Source: Mikania micrantha (lineage: Eukaryota > Streptophyta > Magnoliopsida > Asterales > Asteraceae). Taken from it: a stretch of 64,000 bases of DNA. The stretch covers positions 17,493,608 to 17,557,607 of the forward strand of contig CM018680.1 of assembly GCA_009363875.1 (NCBI GenBank), in the 5' to 3' direction. Position numbers and translations under genes: made by a program. Shown here in pieces: positions 1 through 10,416 of this stretch (positions are counted from its first letter, which is position 1; every line of letters starts with the position of its first letter). A model generated the notes under the pieces. That model searched no databases. It worked only from the letters and a program-made list of their open reading frames with translations, and was not told the origin of the DNA.

Positions 1-3000
1 TCAGAATAACCAACCACTTCTAAATTATCACTTCTCCTATAAGTCAGTTTGAAGTCCTTTGTCCCTTGAATATATCTAAGTACTTTCTTAGCTGCTTTCC
101 AGTGATCAAGGCCAGGATTAGTTTGATAACGGCCGAGCATTCCAGCAATGTAAGCGATATCGGGACGAGTACAGACTTGAGCATACATAAGGCTCCCGAC
201 TACTGATGCATAAGGTATCATTCTCATTTGCGCCTTTTCAGCCTCAGTCTTCGGGCATTGAAATGAACCGAAGACATCTCCTTTAACTACTGGAGCTATA
301 GAGGGAGAGCAGTGTTGCATGTTGTAGCGTGTGAGGACCCGATCAATGTAAGCCTTCTGAGATAAACCCAAAAGTCCATTGACTCTATCTCGGTGAATTT
401 TGATGCCAATAACGTAAGAGGCCTCTCCGAGATCCTTCATGTCGAAATTATGCGAAAGTAAGCGCTTCGACTCATGCAACATATCTAAGCTATTACTTGC
501 CAGAAGGATGTCATCGACATAAAGGACAAGTATAGTAAAGTTGCTCCCACTCATCTTGAGGTAGGTGCATTGATCCACTTGATTCTTCAGGAAACCGTGT
601 TTCTTCATCACTTCATCAAACTTTAGATACCATTGACGTGAGGCTTGCTTCAACCCGTAGATGGATTTCTTTAGCTTGCAGACTAAATGCTCTTGACCTT
701 CAGGCATGAAACCCTCAGGCTGTTTCATGAACACGTCTTCATACAAGTCGCCGTTTAGGAAAGCAGTTTTGACGTCCATCTGATGCAGCTCTAAATCAAA
801 ATGAGCTACGAGGGCCATCACGATCCTTAAGGAATCTTTACGAGAGACAGGAGAGAAGGTCTCTTGATAGTCAATTCCCTCTTTCTGAGTGAAACCTTTT
901 GCAACCAATCTTGCTTTGAAGCGTTCAATGTTCCCATTCGGATTCAGTTTTGTTTTGAACACCCATTTACATCCTACGGGTTTTACTCCGTTGGGTAGTT
1001 CTACCAAGTCCCAAACATCGTTTTTCTTCATTGAATCAAGCTCATCAGTCATAGCTATCTTCCATTCAGAAGACTGATCACTAGTAATGGCTTCATGATA
1101 AGAGGTAGGATCAGTAAACTTTCCGGCATCCATTTCAGCTTCAGTCAGGTAGGTTACATAATCATCAAAGTTAGTAGGCACTTTAGGCCTAGATGACCTC
1201 CTGAGCTGATTAGCGGGTTCAGCATGGTTGGTATTGTGTTGATGTTGATCAGATGAGGTGCCTTCATTTTCGGTAACGTTTGGAGCAGTAGTGAGTCCTG
1301 ATTGTGTCGGAGTAGGTGCAGTGAAGTTCGGAGTAGCATGGTGTACAAGAGGAGTAATCGGAGGTAAGTTAGTCGACGAGTGTCTCCCCCCCGCGTCTTG
1401 TACTTCTTGCAAATCAGAGTCAGGATTTTCGCTGCTCCCACTGACCTTTGAATCCTCAAGGAAATGAGCATGCTTTGTTTCTACAATTCGAGTGACATGG
1501 GTAGGACAATAGAATCTATAACCCTTTGAGTGATCGGGATACCCGATGAAGTAACATGTAACAGTTTTCATGTCAAGCTTCTTTAAGAAGGGATTATAGA
1601 GTTTAGCTTCGGCAAGACAACCCCATACTTTCATATATCTAAGACTCGGTTTCCTTCCTGTCCAGAGTTCATAAGGAGTTTTAGGGACAGATTTCGAAGG
1701 AACTCTATTGAGTATATGAACTGCTGTCTTTAAGGCCTCGGTCCAGAGGTATGAGGGTAAATCTGAGTTGGCTAACATACTACGCACCATGTTCATTAGG
1801 GTTCTATTTCTCCTTTCAGCAACACCATTTTGTTGAGGAGTACCGGGCATGGTGTATTGGTTCACGATCCCCTGGCCTTTACAAAACTCATAAAATGGAC
1901 CAGGAGCCTGACCCACATCAGTATGTCTACCATAATATTCACCTCCTCTATCTGATCTCACAACTTTAATTTTAAGATCTAGTTGATTTTCAACTTCAAT
2001 TTTATAATCTTTAAAAGTTGTAAGTGATTCAGATTTGTCCTTGATTAGATACAAGTACATGTAACGAGAATAATCATCAATGAAAGTGATAAATGAAGTA
2101 TGTCCAGTTATTCCAGCAATAGTGTAAGGGCCACTAATGTCGGTGTGAATAATTTCTAATAAATTAGAACTCCGAGTGGCACCTTTCTTAGTTGCTGTTG
2201 TCATTTTGCCTTTAAGGCATTTGACACATGTTCCAAAATCGGTGAAATCAAGAGAAGGTAAAACTTCATCCTTCACGAGTCGAGATAAGCGATCCCGTGA
2301 GATGTGGCCTAAACGTTGATGCCACAACATGGATGAAGTTTCTAAGTCTCTTTTTCTTTTAGTCTTTGTTGAGTTCTCATTAATGTTATATGATAACAAA
2401 GACTTAGAGAAATCATCATCTAGTTCTAACTTATAGAGACCACCATCCAAAAGACCAGTACCAAATACTTGAGAATTAGAACTAATAGTAAGTCTGCCAT
2501 TACCATGAGAAACATAAAAACCATCCATGTCTAACTTTGGTCCTGATACAAGATTCCTAGAAATTTCAGGAATATATAAGGTATCATAAAGTTTAATACA
2601 TAGACCGGTTTTCATTATTAATTCTAAGGTTCCCACGGCAGCAACAGATAGTTCCTTTCCATCCCCAAGCTTAAGTGTTCTTTGGTTTCTTTCCAGCCTC
2701 CGGATTGTAAGGAATCCCTGAGTAAAATTGGTCACATGAACCATAGAACCAGAGTCAAACCACCAAGTATTAGTTGGAACATTTAAATTAAAGGACTCAA
2801 TTATCATATTAAGATGATTACCTCTCTTAACCAGCCATTCCTTGAAGTTAGGGCAATCTTTTTGCTTATGTCCTGCCTTTCGGCAGAACCTGCAGTAAGG
2901 ATTGCCATTGGAATTGTTAGAGCTGGAGGATGCACCTGCATTAGACTTAGGGACTTTAGAAGCATCCTTATGAGTATTGTTCTTCCTTTTTTTCGAACCA

Positions 3001-3602
3001 GTAGCCATCAGGTAAGCAACATCAGGTTTTTCCAGCTTCTGACGCTCTTCCTCTTGTACGCACATGGCAATCAACTCATTCATCAACCACTTCTCTTTCT
3101 GAGTGTTGTAGTTGATCTTGAAAGCCTCATAAGATGCAGGAAGAGAAGTCATGATGAAGTGGACTAAGAAACCATCACTGATCTCCATGTCTAATCCCTT
3201 AAGTTTACGGGCCATGTCGTTCATCATCATGATGTGCTCACGAATGCCACTGACTCCGTCATATTTTGTAGACACCAGTTTCATGATCAGGGTGCTAGCA
3301 TGCGCCTTAGAGGTTCCTTTGAATTGTTCCTCCACAGCAGTAAGGTAAGCTTTAGCATTAGCCAAATCAGGAATTGCTCCTCTGATGATTAGGCTGATGG
3401 AGTTCTTGATAAACATTAGCGCCATCCTATTAGCCTTCTCCCATTTCTCATAGAGCAGTTTAGCTTCAGCAGTGCTCTTGTCAGTAAGAGCAGGAGGTGC
3501 AGGTTCTCTCAGGGCGTAGTCAAACTCAGTAATCCCAAGAGTGAGCATTAGCGAATCTTTCCAAGCAGAGTAGTTCGCACCAGTAAGGGTCTCAATTCCC
3601 AT
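1..3602 (-). CDS. Copia Gag-Pol polyprotein, incomplete at the C-terminus
   Basis: A single polyprotein that packages element RNA, cleaves itself, copies RNA to DNA and integrates it. The ATG is at 3602. I checked every in-frame triplet down to base 3 and found no stop, so at least 1200 codons are open. Domains in order: Gag (about 1-230); zinc knuckle CRFCRKAGHKQKDC (237-250); aspartic protease with DSG near 283; GAG-pre-integrase/HHCC motif with LWHQRLGH near 428; integrase core with first Asp near 488, then RSDRGGEY and QNGVAERRN; reverse transcriptase with YVDD near 1028-1031; then the start of RNase H, reaching GYS at the edge. Roughly 70-120 residues should be missing. All catalytic motifs I looked for are present. 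An intact plant copia frame is usually about 1300 residues, so this may be a functional element. Confidence 0.93.
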   Translation of the reverse strand, partial: MGIETLTGANYSAWKDSLMLTLGITEFDYALREPAPPALTDKSTAEAKLLYEKWEKANRMALMFIKNSISLIIRGAIPDLANAKAYLTAVEEQFKGTSKAHASTLIMKLVSTKYDGVSGIREHIMMMNDMARKLKGLDMEISDGFLVHFIMTSLPASYEAFKINYNTQKEKWLMNELIAMCVQEEERQKLEKPDVAYLMATGSKKRKNNTHKDASKVPKSNAGASSSSNNSNGNPYCRFCRKAGHKQKDCPNFKEWLVKRGNHLNMIIESFNLNVPTNTWWFDSGSMVHVTNFTQGFLTIRRLERNQRTLKLGDGKELSVAAVGTLELIMKTGLCIKLYDTLYIPEISRNLVSGPKLDMDGFYVSHGNGRLTISSNSQVFGTGLLDGGLYKLELDDDFSKSLLSYNINENSTKTKRKRDLETSSMLWHQRLGHISRDRLSRLVKDEVLPSLDFTDFGTCVKCLKGKMTTATKKGATRSSNLLEIIHTDISGPYTIAGITGHTSFITFIDDYSRYMYLYLIKDKSESLTTFKDYKIEVENQLDLKIKVVRSDRGGEYYGRHTDVGQAPGPFYEFCKGQGIVNQYTMPGTPQQNGVAERRNRTLMNMVRSMLANSDLPSYLWTEALKTAVHILNRVPSKSVPKTPYELWTGRKPSLRYMKVWGCLAEAKLYNPFLKKLDMKTVTCYFIGYPDHSKGYRFYCPTHVTRIVETKHAHFLEDSKVSGSSENPDSDLQEVQDAGGRHSSTNLPPITPLVHHATPNFTAPTPTQSGLTTAPNVTENEGTSSDQHQHNTNHAEPANQLRRSSRPKVPTNFDDYVTYLTEAEMDAGKFTDPTSYHEAITSDQSSEWKIAMTDELDSMKKNDVWDLVELPNGVKPVGCKWVFKTKLNPNGNIERFKARLVAKGFTQKEGIDYQETFSPVSRKDSLRIVMALVAHFDLELHQMDVKTAFLNGDLYEDVFMKQPEGFMPEGQEHLVCKLKKSIYGLKQASRQWYLKFDEVMKKHGFLKNQVDQCTYLKMSGSNFTILVLYVDDILLASNSLDMLHESKRLLSHNFDMKDLGEASYVIGIKIHRDRVNGLLGLSQKAYIDRVLTRYNMQHCSPSIAPVVKGDVFGSFQCPKTEAEKAQMRMIPYASVVGSLMYAQVCTRPDIAYIAGMLGRYQTNPGLDHWKAAKKVLRYIQGTKDFKLTYRRSDNLEVVGYS

Positions 3603-3870
3603 ATTAGGAGCTGTGGATTATATTAGATGAGAAAGAGTAATATACTTAGGCTATAGAAGAACTTAGAGTGATCTATGGGGTAACTTAGATCTAAGGCAGG
3701 CATATATAAGGACCATTATAGTAATGAAGCTGTGATAAAGAGTCTACTATAACATCAAATTAATAGACTAGATTAGGTTCTACTTAAACAAATGGGTTTC
3801 ACTTTGGTTAATAACCATTCATTTAAGCATTAGGAACAATTTAGTTAGAAAGTAAAATGTGCATTAGGAA

Positions 3871-4107
3871 TGTAACACATCACCTTTGGGCAGAAGTGAG
3901 ACATTTATAAGCATTATGCACATGTTAAGTTTGCAAACATATATGTAACACATCACCTTTGGGCAGAAGTGAAACATACATGCTTTTAAGGCAAAATGAT
4001 GTCATATGAATATCTAATGTTTAAGGATACACACAAGTAATTGACGATGCTTAATAAGACTCAAATAATAAGATGTAACACATCACCTTTGGGCAGAAGT
4101 GAAACAC
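3871..4107 (-). repeat. Three copies of a 34-bp motif in the copia leader
   Basis: Near-identical copies start at 3871, 3954 and 4074 on the plus strand. Each reads TGTAACACATCACCTTTGGG followed by CAGAAGTGAAACA, with one or two changes. Spacing is 83 and 120 bp. They lie in the untranslated leader between the LTR and the Gag start. Role unknown; candidates are packaging, dimerisation or translation control of the genomic RNA. Confidence 0.85.
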
Positions 4108-4139
4108 TTGTTACTGAGTTTAAGCTGATTTTTGGTTAA

Positions 4140-4610
4140 GTGTTCGTACACGAAATTTACTGTTCACGAAGTTAGTAATGTTCTCGAAAATAGTTACGTA
4201 TTCGAAAATTGTTATGTACTCGAAAATGGTTATTGTACTCGAAAATGGTTATGTACTCGAAAATTTCGAGTAATTTCAGTTTTTCGAGTACATTTAGATT
4301 TCGAGTACTCTTAGATTTTCGAGTACAGTTTTTCGAGTACCTTATTTCGTGAACTTAAGAATTTCGAGTACTGTTAAAAATTTCGTGAACTTAAAATTTC
4401 GAGTACACTAAAATTTCGTGAACTCCAAAATTTCGAGTACACTAAGTTTAAAAAATAATTTCGAGTAAGTTAAATTTCGAATACTCAAATTTCGAGTATA
4501 ATAAATTTCGAATACTCAAAATTTCGAGTACATAAAATTCGAGTACACCAAATTTCGAGTACTCTTAAAACGTGTATGCTAATTTCGAATACGTTTAAGT
4601 CCGAAAATTT
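4140..4610 (-). repeat. Degenerate TTCGAGTAC / GTGAAC array in the copia leader
   Basis: About 470 bp filled with short, unevenly spaced copies of TTCGAGTAC, CTCGAAAAT and TTCGTGAAC, separated by A/T-rich spacers. GAGTAC and GTACTC are reverse complements, so copies occur in both orientations and could pair. No open frame of note is present. This is leader sequence, not a gene. Confidence 0.8.
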
Positions 4611-4768
4611 TTAGGTTTACGAAAAACGCACCAGATTCACGTTTTTACGAAAAACGAACCAGTTTTAAGGTTTTTCTGAAAAACGACCAGTATTCGTACT
4701 CGTTTTTCGAAACGTTTTTGGATTTTTAGTCAATTTCGCGATTAGGAATCGATTAAGCAACATATTTC

Positions 4769-4780
4769 TCTGATGCCACA
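4769..4780 (-). other. Copia primer-binding site, initiator tRNA-Met type
   Basis: On the minus strand, just inside the LTR end (CCAACA), the sequence TGTGGCATCAGAG differs by one base from TGGTATCAGAG, the common plant primer site matching the 3' end of initiator tRNA-Met. It starts two bases after the LTR. The position and match fix the LTR boundary. Confidence 0.8.
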
Positions 4781-5201
4781 TGTTGGATCGATTCCTTTGG
4801 TTTAGATATAGAGATGAACATGTAAATATAAATGAGATAGAGATTAGATGAAACCTGTGAATCCAGTGAACGTGTTGTTGATTCCAGACATGATTCCTGA
4901 GACGATGATCTTGACCGGGTTCCCGTTTAGGGTGTATCGTGAGGATGGAATGAGATGAGGGAGAGAGCTCGGTTGTAGGTTACGAATTCTCTAAGGATGA
5001 GGAGAGTTCGTTTGTGATGTTGTGTAACCTAGATTAGGAGCCTTAGCCTCCATTATATACACCCAAGGGGAAACCCTAATTAGGATAGTAAGGGTAATTA
5101 CGTCCATCATATAATTACCTATCTAAATGGGTATTTAATTTAATTGATCAATTAGATAAATAATCATGAGGGCCATATATTAAATATAATTTATTCTAAC
5201 A
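4781..5201 (-). repeat. Copia 5' LTR (421 bp)
   Basis: On the minus strand it starts TGTTAGAATA and ends CCAACA, so it has the TG...CA ends of an LTR and sits directly next to the primer-binding site. A TATA box (TATATAA, 5059-5053) lies about 145 bp from the LTR start, where a U3 promoter is expected. Confidence 0.88.
5053..5059 (-). promoter_or_regulatory. TATA box of the copia LTR
   Basis: Minus-strand TATATAA inside the LTR at 4781-5201, upstream of the leader and Gag. It is the likely promoter of the element's genomic RNA. Confidence 0.6.
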
Positions 5202-5212
5202 ATTTAGTCATA

Positions 5213-5953
5213 ACCACTTCCCCCTACATTTTTTAAACGTTCATAACTTTTACATACCATATTATTTTTTTTTAAAATATATATCATAAAAATGAGCATT
5301 TTTTGTCTTTAAAATGAGTATAATTTTGTTGTAAAAACTTTGTAAAAAATGAAATATTTTCAGTTCATTGTATCTAATTATCGTCATTGTGTCTTTTTTA
5401 AAAGTTTGTGTGTGATTTTATATTTTTTAAAGATCATTGTGTTATTCATACTCGTCATCATGTCATTCTTACATAACATTATGTATTCTGCAACATCATT
5501 GTGTCTTAAATTGTTCAGTAAAACACAACATTGAAAAGAAACACAAAAGACACAATGAACGTTTACAAAAGACACAAAAACCTAAACAAAAGACAAAATG
5601 ATATGTACAAAATTGTTCATACTCGTCCTTATGTCTTTATTATAGGTAATTGTGTCTTTTTAAAGATCATTATGTTATTCATACTCTTCATTGTGTCATC
5701 CTTGCTTGACATCATGTATTATTTGACATCATTGTATTTTAAAATGTTCAAAAAAACACAACGTTGAGCAAAAACAAAAAAAAAAAAAACACAATGACCT
5801 GAACAAAAGACACAATGAACTAAAAAAGAAATTTTTTATAGCAATACACCACTAATTTTAAAGATAAAAAATTGCTCGTTTTTATGGTGTATTTTTTCAA
5901 AATATAATTTCATATGTAAAAGTTATCAACGTTTAAAAAAAAGTGGGGGAACT
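5213..5953. mobile_element. Foldback (inverted-repeat) element
   Basis: The ends are inverted copies of about 70 bp: 5215 onward reads CACTTCCCCC then TTTTTTAAACG and ATAACTTTTACATA, and the reverse complement of 5880-5953 reads nearly the same. The middle carries repeated fragments of ATTGTGTC and its complement CACAATG. No transposase and no clear target-site duplication are seen, so the superfamily stays open. The terminal C-run resembles that of the foldback element at 42767-44394. Confidence 0.6.
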
Positions 5954-6177
5954 TGATAAAAATTCAACAAATGTTGTCATTACTAAAATATACTCCAACA
6001 ATTTGATTTAAACATATTTATTGATTAATGATCTAATGACTCAAGATCCTTCTTAATTAGTTTTTTTAGGTTAAGAGCCTTATTTAATTTAACTTAACTC
6101 TAATATATTCTATAACAAAAGGTGAAAAATAGTTTAATTCTAATTAAATAATGAAATGAAGGCCCGACACTTGAGAC

Positions 6178-6356
6178 TAGAGGTGGGCAAACCAGTTCCG
6201 GTCAGCAAAGTCAAGAACCGGTTCCGGTTTTTGGCCTGTTCTGGTTCGGGTTTGACCGGGTTCCGCTTTTTTCTGTTCCGGTTCCGTTCCAATTTATCTG
6301 AGAATCCGGAACCTTCCCGGTTCCACTTCCAAAACCTGGTTTTTTGCCCACCTCTA
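6178..6356. mobile_element. hAT-like MITE, first of a tandem pair
   Basis: It starts TAGAGGTGGGCAAA and ends TTTGCCCACCTCTA, a perfect terminal inverted repeat of hAT type. Inside are many GGTTCCGG / CCGGAACC words. The base run before it is CTTGAGAC. The 8 bases after it (ATTCACAC) match that only in part, because a second MITE follows at once. Confidence 0.75.
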
Positions 6357-6364
6357 ATTCACAC

Positions 6365-6661
6365 TAGGGTGGGCAAAAAACCCGGTTTTGGAACCGGAAC
6401 CGGGAACCGAACCGGAACCGGTTGTACCCGAACCGTTGGGTAGGTTCCGGATTCTCAGAGAAATTGGAACCGAAAAATGCGGAACCAGTTCCACTTTTAC
6501 CCGGTCAAAACCGAACAGGAACCGGTTAAAACCCGAACCGGACCCGGCCAAAAACCGGAACTGGAACCGGTTTTTTACTTTGTTGACATGAATTGGAACC
6601 GTTTAAAACCGAAACCAGTTCCGGAACCGGTTTCAAAAAAAAACTGGTTTGCCCACTTCTA
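6365..6661. mobile_element. hAT-like MITE, second of a tandem pair
   Basis: It starts TAGGGTGGGCAAA and ends TTTGCCCACTTCTA. The 8 bases after it, CTTGAGAC (6662-6669), are identical to the 8 bases before the first MITE (6170-6177). An 8-bp duplication is the hAT hallmark. The body is dense in GGAACCGG words. No coding capacity. Confidence 0.75.
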
Positions 6662-6842
6662 CTTGAGACAAATGGAAAGAAAATAGAACAAAGAGTGGAT
6701 CAAATGTAAGACTAAAAAAAACTGAATGACACACAAATACAGACTAGGCCAAACCCAAGAAAACTACAAACACGATTAAAAGATATTCTGAAAAAATTTA
6801 GTCAATGATAAACAGTTACTTGTTAGTTTTGTATTTTGATAA

Positions 6843-7589
6843 GGGGACTAGGAGTCGTCCCACCCTTCCCCACTTTTCCCCGTTGCCACATCAGCGTCAC
6901 ATCAGCTTTCCTCACTTTTTCCCATTTTGCACGGTGTCGTCCCACTTTTCCTCATTTTCAAATATTATTTTTAATTAATTATTTTAACAATAAATAAATA
7001 ATAATAACTAAATAGATTCATTAAAAATAAAATATAAAATTACATTAAAATTTAAAAAGATATTACATTAAATTAAAAAGATATTACATTAAATGAAAAT
7101 ACTAATTATTCGTGTTATTGGCGTGATATTACATTAAATGAAAATACTAATTATTCGGTGGATGCAGACTCGTTTAAACTCGTGGCCACGATGGTTGACA
7201 AAAACTGAAAGTTTCGTTGTTTGATATTGATCTCCTCTTCTTCTGAACTTGACGATTTACTTTCAAATGGGGGAAGCTCCAACGTAAACGGATCCATTGT
7301 TTTAAACTTTATAAAATTTGAGTGTAGAATGAAATAATAAAATGATAAAGAGTGTGAGTTGTGATTGTTTTGGAGTTGTTTAAATAGAAAAAAATTAGAT
7401 TTTTTTTTAAATCCCCAACGGTCAAAACCTACCCCCACAACGGTCGACACCTTTCTTTCCCATTCGGCTTGAAACGGTGAGAGGCTCCCGATTCACCCCA
7501 CCCCACTTCCGGGGGGGGCGGTGTTCCCTTCCTTCCCCGATCCGGCAAAACCCACCCCGACCACTTCCCGTTGCCCACTCCGTCTCCCC
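6843..7589 (-). mobile_element. Non-autonomous PIF/Harbinger derivative with a transposase gene start
   Basis: Both flanks carry TAA (6840-6842, 7590-7592), the 3-bp duplication typical of PIF/Harbinger. The ends are imperfect inverted repeats (GGGGACTAGGAGT against GGGGAGACGGAGT). On the minus strand a TATTTAAA box and leader precede an ATG at 7297 with a 48-residue acidic, Ser-rich frame ending at 7151. Its Ser/Glu-rich start recalls the N-terminus of the PIF transposase at 33568, so this looks like a deletion derivative that kept the promoter and gene start. The element at 47006-47309 is a shorter relative. Confidence 0.7.
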
Positions 7590-7740
7590 TAAGTTACAAC
7601 ATGTAGTTATATTATTTAATAAACTAAAATTTAATTTTGTTAGAAGTTTGTCCGGCTGCAAAAAAATACAAAAAAAGATTTTTAATAGTTGTCATAAATC
7701 GTTGCCTATAAAGGTTTTTGTCGAAAGTCGTTGATAGTTA

Positions 7741-8410
7741 GGGCATGTTTGAGATTGTTTATTTAAGTTTAAAAGAACTTTTGTTAAAAGTATTTATTAA
7801 CTTATTAATTTTTAAAAAAGTGTTTATAAATTAGTTTTTGATATGTGAATAGTTAAAAAGTCAATAAATGTTTGGATTAGCTTTTAAAAAAAAATGTTAG
7901 GACTAGTTCTTGGCTTATTCTATCAAAAAGGTAAAAGTTATTCTAAAAGCTACAAATTATAGCTTTAAAAAGGGTCAATTACATATATCACATTGCTAAA
8001 ACCATTTATTACATATTTACCCAATCATAAAACTAAATTACATATTTCCTCCTTTCTAAACCAAATATATTACATATTTACCCATTTCATTAAAAAAACA
8101 AATTATGTATTTCCTATTTTACCCTTAATGAACTAACTAAAAACAATTTACATATTTCTCCTTACTAAGAGGCAATTTTAGAACATGAGGATATTTGTAA
8201 CTTTAGTTTAATATTGGGGATATATATAATTTTGATGTTTAATAAAAGGATTTATGATATTATCCCTTTTAAAAACAACTTTTTAACTTTACTTAAAAAG
8301 TTAAACCAAAAATTCATTTTGACATTACTAAACATCTTTTTAACTTCTTTACTTTTTTATAAAACCAATAAGTTACTAAGTTAGTTTCAAATGGAATCTC
8401 AAACATGCAC
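7741..8410. mobile_element. Tourist-like MITE with TTA duplication
   Basis: The left end GGGCATGTTTGAGATTG and the reverse complement of the right end (GTGCATGTTTGAGATTC) match over 15 of 17 bases. TTA flanks both sides (7738-7740, 8411-8413). An inner inverted pair near 7970-8275 (AAAGGGTCAAT... and ...ATCCCTTTT) may be a second, nested element. No coding capacity. Confidence 0.7.
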
Positions 8411-8869
8411 TTAGTTTTATTAAAAATGAAAAAAAAATCAAAAACTCGTGTTGAAAATTAAAATTCATATAGTTATTAAGGTAATTATTATTAGTAATAA
8501 TTAGAAAAGATAATAACTTTACTTTTTGTCACAAACTAGGTTTTTTTCCTCCCATGTGTTGTAACGGGTTATCATAGTATTATATATCATTTGCATAAAT
8601 ATAAGTTAAAATACCAAAATCAAATATCTCGTCACAAGCAAAATACACATTTTTCATAAAAACAAAAAAAGAAATCATACAAAATACTTAAAATATGTTA
8701 CAAAAATAATAGAAAAAATTACTAATAAAATTCTTCTCACTAGCAACCAACCGATTGAATTGAAACAAAAACCCAAACTTTTAAGCAAATCTTTCAAATT
8801 TAATGTTCTCATCTGATCCAATAAATATATTATAATTTTTTCATATATTTTAATTATATGTATAATTTG

Positions 8870-9116
8870 TAGCTAAAAGGTTAGGACTATATATTTTCAG
8901 TCGTAAATCTTGTTGTCTACGTTTTTGTCGCAAGTTTAGCAACAAACACTTTTTGTCGCTAATTTGCAAAAATTGTCGCAAATTTGTCGGAAGATTATTT
9001 CCTATGTGTCTTTTCAATCAAACAACTTCTTTGACACTATCTTTTCGTCATACAACATTTCTGACAAATTTCTTACAAATTTATTTGTCGGAAACATTTT
9101 AGCCATTTTGTAGTAC
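8870..9116. mobile_element. Possible CACTA-type terminal region
   Basis: A cluster of TTTGTCGCAA, GTCGCTAA and TTTGTCGGAA words, in both orientations, ends at TTTTGTAGTA, the reverse of the TACTACAAAA end common in plant CACTA elements. Only one end is seen and there is no transposase. The rest of 8411-10239 is AT-rich and shows nothing else I can name. Confidence 0.35.
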
Positions 9117-10284
9117 TTATTTTATTTTCTTCATTGATAATACCAAATTTTCATTTAAGTTATTTTATGTACATATTGTGACTGTTTTTAAGATTGAATT
9201 TAAAATTTTTGTTAAATATTATTTTAGTCATTTAATTCAAACCCTATTCGAGGTGTTATTTACATAAATTTTGGTCACTTTTGCATTCTTTTTCTATTTT
9301 ATAGACTCTCTCAAAACATAATTTCATTAATACAAAAGTTGAATAATCATAACATTTCAAGAAAAGTTGCATGCCAGTATTCAAAAGAAATGAAAAGTTA
9401 TAAACATTAAATATATCTGACTCAAGGCCAGTTGTTTGTTAAAGTTATTCTTTTAAGTTATACATATAATATGTTCAACTTGATTACATTATACAAATAA
9501 AAAGCGTCATATATTAATAGGATATATGACTGTAATGTACCGAATGTCGCGTGAACTGGCACAAACAAGGTAGGTGTATATCATGCAAATTCAAAATAAA
9601 ACACCCCTTTTTACTCTTGTTTTACACAAATTAAATAACGAAATAAAAATATAATTATTTAATTAACGATTCAATAACCATCAATAATTAAATTTGCATT
9701 AAATATATAAAATATATTTTTTAATATTATACTTTGATACGAGAAAAAAATAAAAAAAATAAAAAAAAACAATAGTAGGAATGCGCAAAAACATGTATCT
9801 TTTAATTTTATTAAGGTAGAGAGCCCGAAAAATAAAACTAAAGACACATCACAAAGTCGTGTGCGTGTCTATGTTTGTGTATATATATTTAAACAATTAA
9901 TGAAATAATTTGAAGTCCATACACGTAGGTTAAATCTATTAGCGAAGGGTTGCCCACGACCGCAAATTTAGACAACTCTGATAGCCTGAACCGCTTACTA
10001 TTTCTAAGGACATCCACGGAAGCTTATGTGGTAAAATCCATGTCTCAACCTATAGCTAAACTAAAGCATTTTTGCTTTAGGTAATTAATACTCAAATTTA
10101 AAACATTTTTTCTCCAAAGTCATATCTGTCACTTGTATTTTATTATAGATACAAAACAAACCACCCCATTAGTTCATACTTATCACTTTGGCAATTTTAG
10201 ACCAATTGCCACCCACCATTTCTTTATTCATTTAAATATGTGGTATTTTCAATCCATTTGCAACTCCTACGCTTGAAAATCTTC

Positions 10285-10292
10285 TATATAAA
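10285..10292 (+). promoter_or_regulatory. TATA box of the coiled-coil/K-segment gene
   Basis: TATATAAA about 130 bp before the ATG at 10417, followed by an A/C-rich stretch that would be the 5' untranslated region. It fits a class II plant promoter. Confidence 0.6.
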
Positions 10293-10416
10293 CACCCCTT
10301 GTTTCTATCTTAAAACACACAGTCAGTTGTTCATATTTCCAAAAGAAACTCTCGTTACAGTTCATATACTTAATATTTTTTTTTTTTTTGTGTATTTTGT
10401 TGTTATTTCCGCGATC

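Larger units (their letters stand above)
1..5201 (-). mobile_element. Ty1/copia LTR retrotransposon, 5' part, cut by the window start
   Basis: Reading on the minus strand, the parts come in copia order: an LTR (5201-4781), a primer-binding site, a leader of about 1.2 kb, then Gag, protease, integrase, reverse transcriptase and the start of RNase H. Integrase before reverse transcriptase marks Ty1/copia. The end of RNase H, the polypurine tract and the 3' LTR lie outside the window, so the target-site duplication cannot be paired; the bases outside the LTR are ATTTA (5202-5206). The uninterrupted frame suggests a young insertion, but LTR identity cannot be measured here. Confidence 0.95.

Noticed and set aside
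6388..6686. Overlapping frames rich in Pro/Glu/Asn
   Set aside because: Produced by the GGAACCGG words of the hAT-like MITE.
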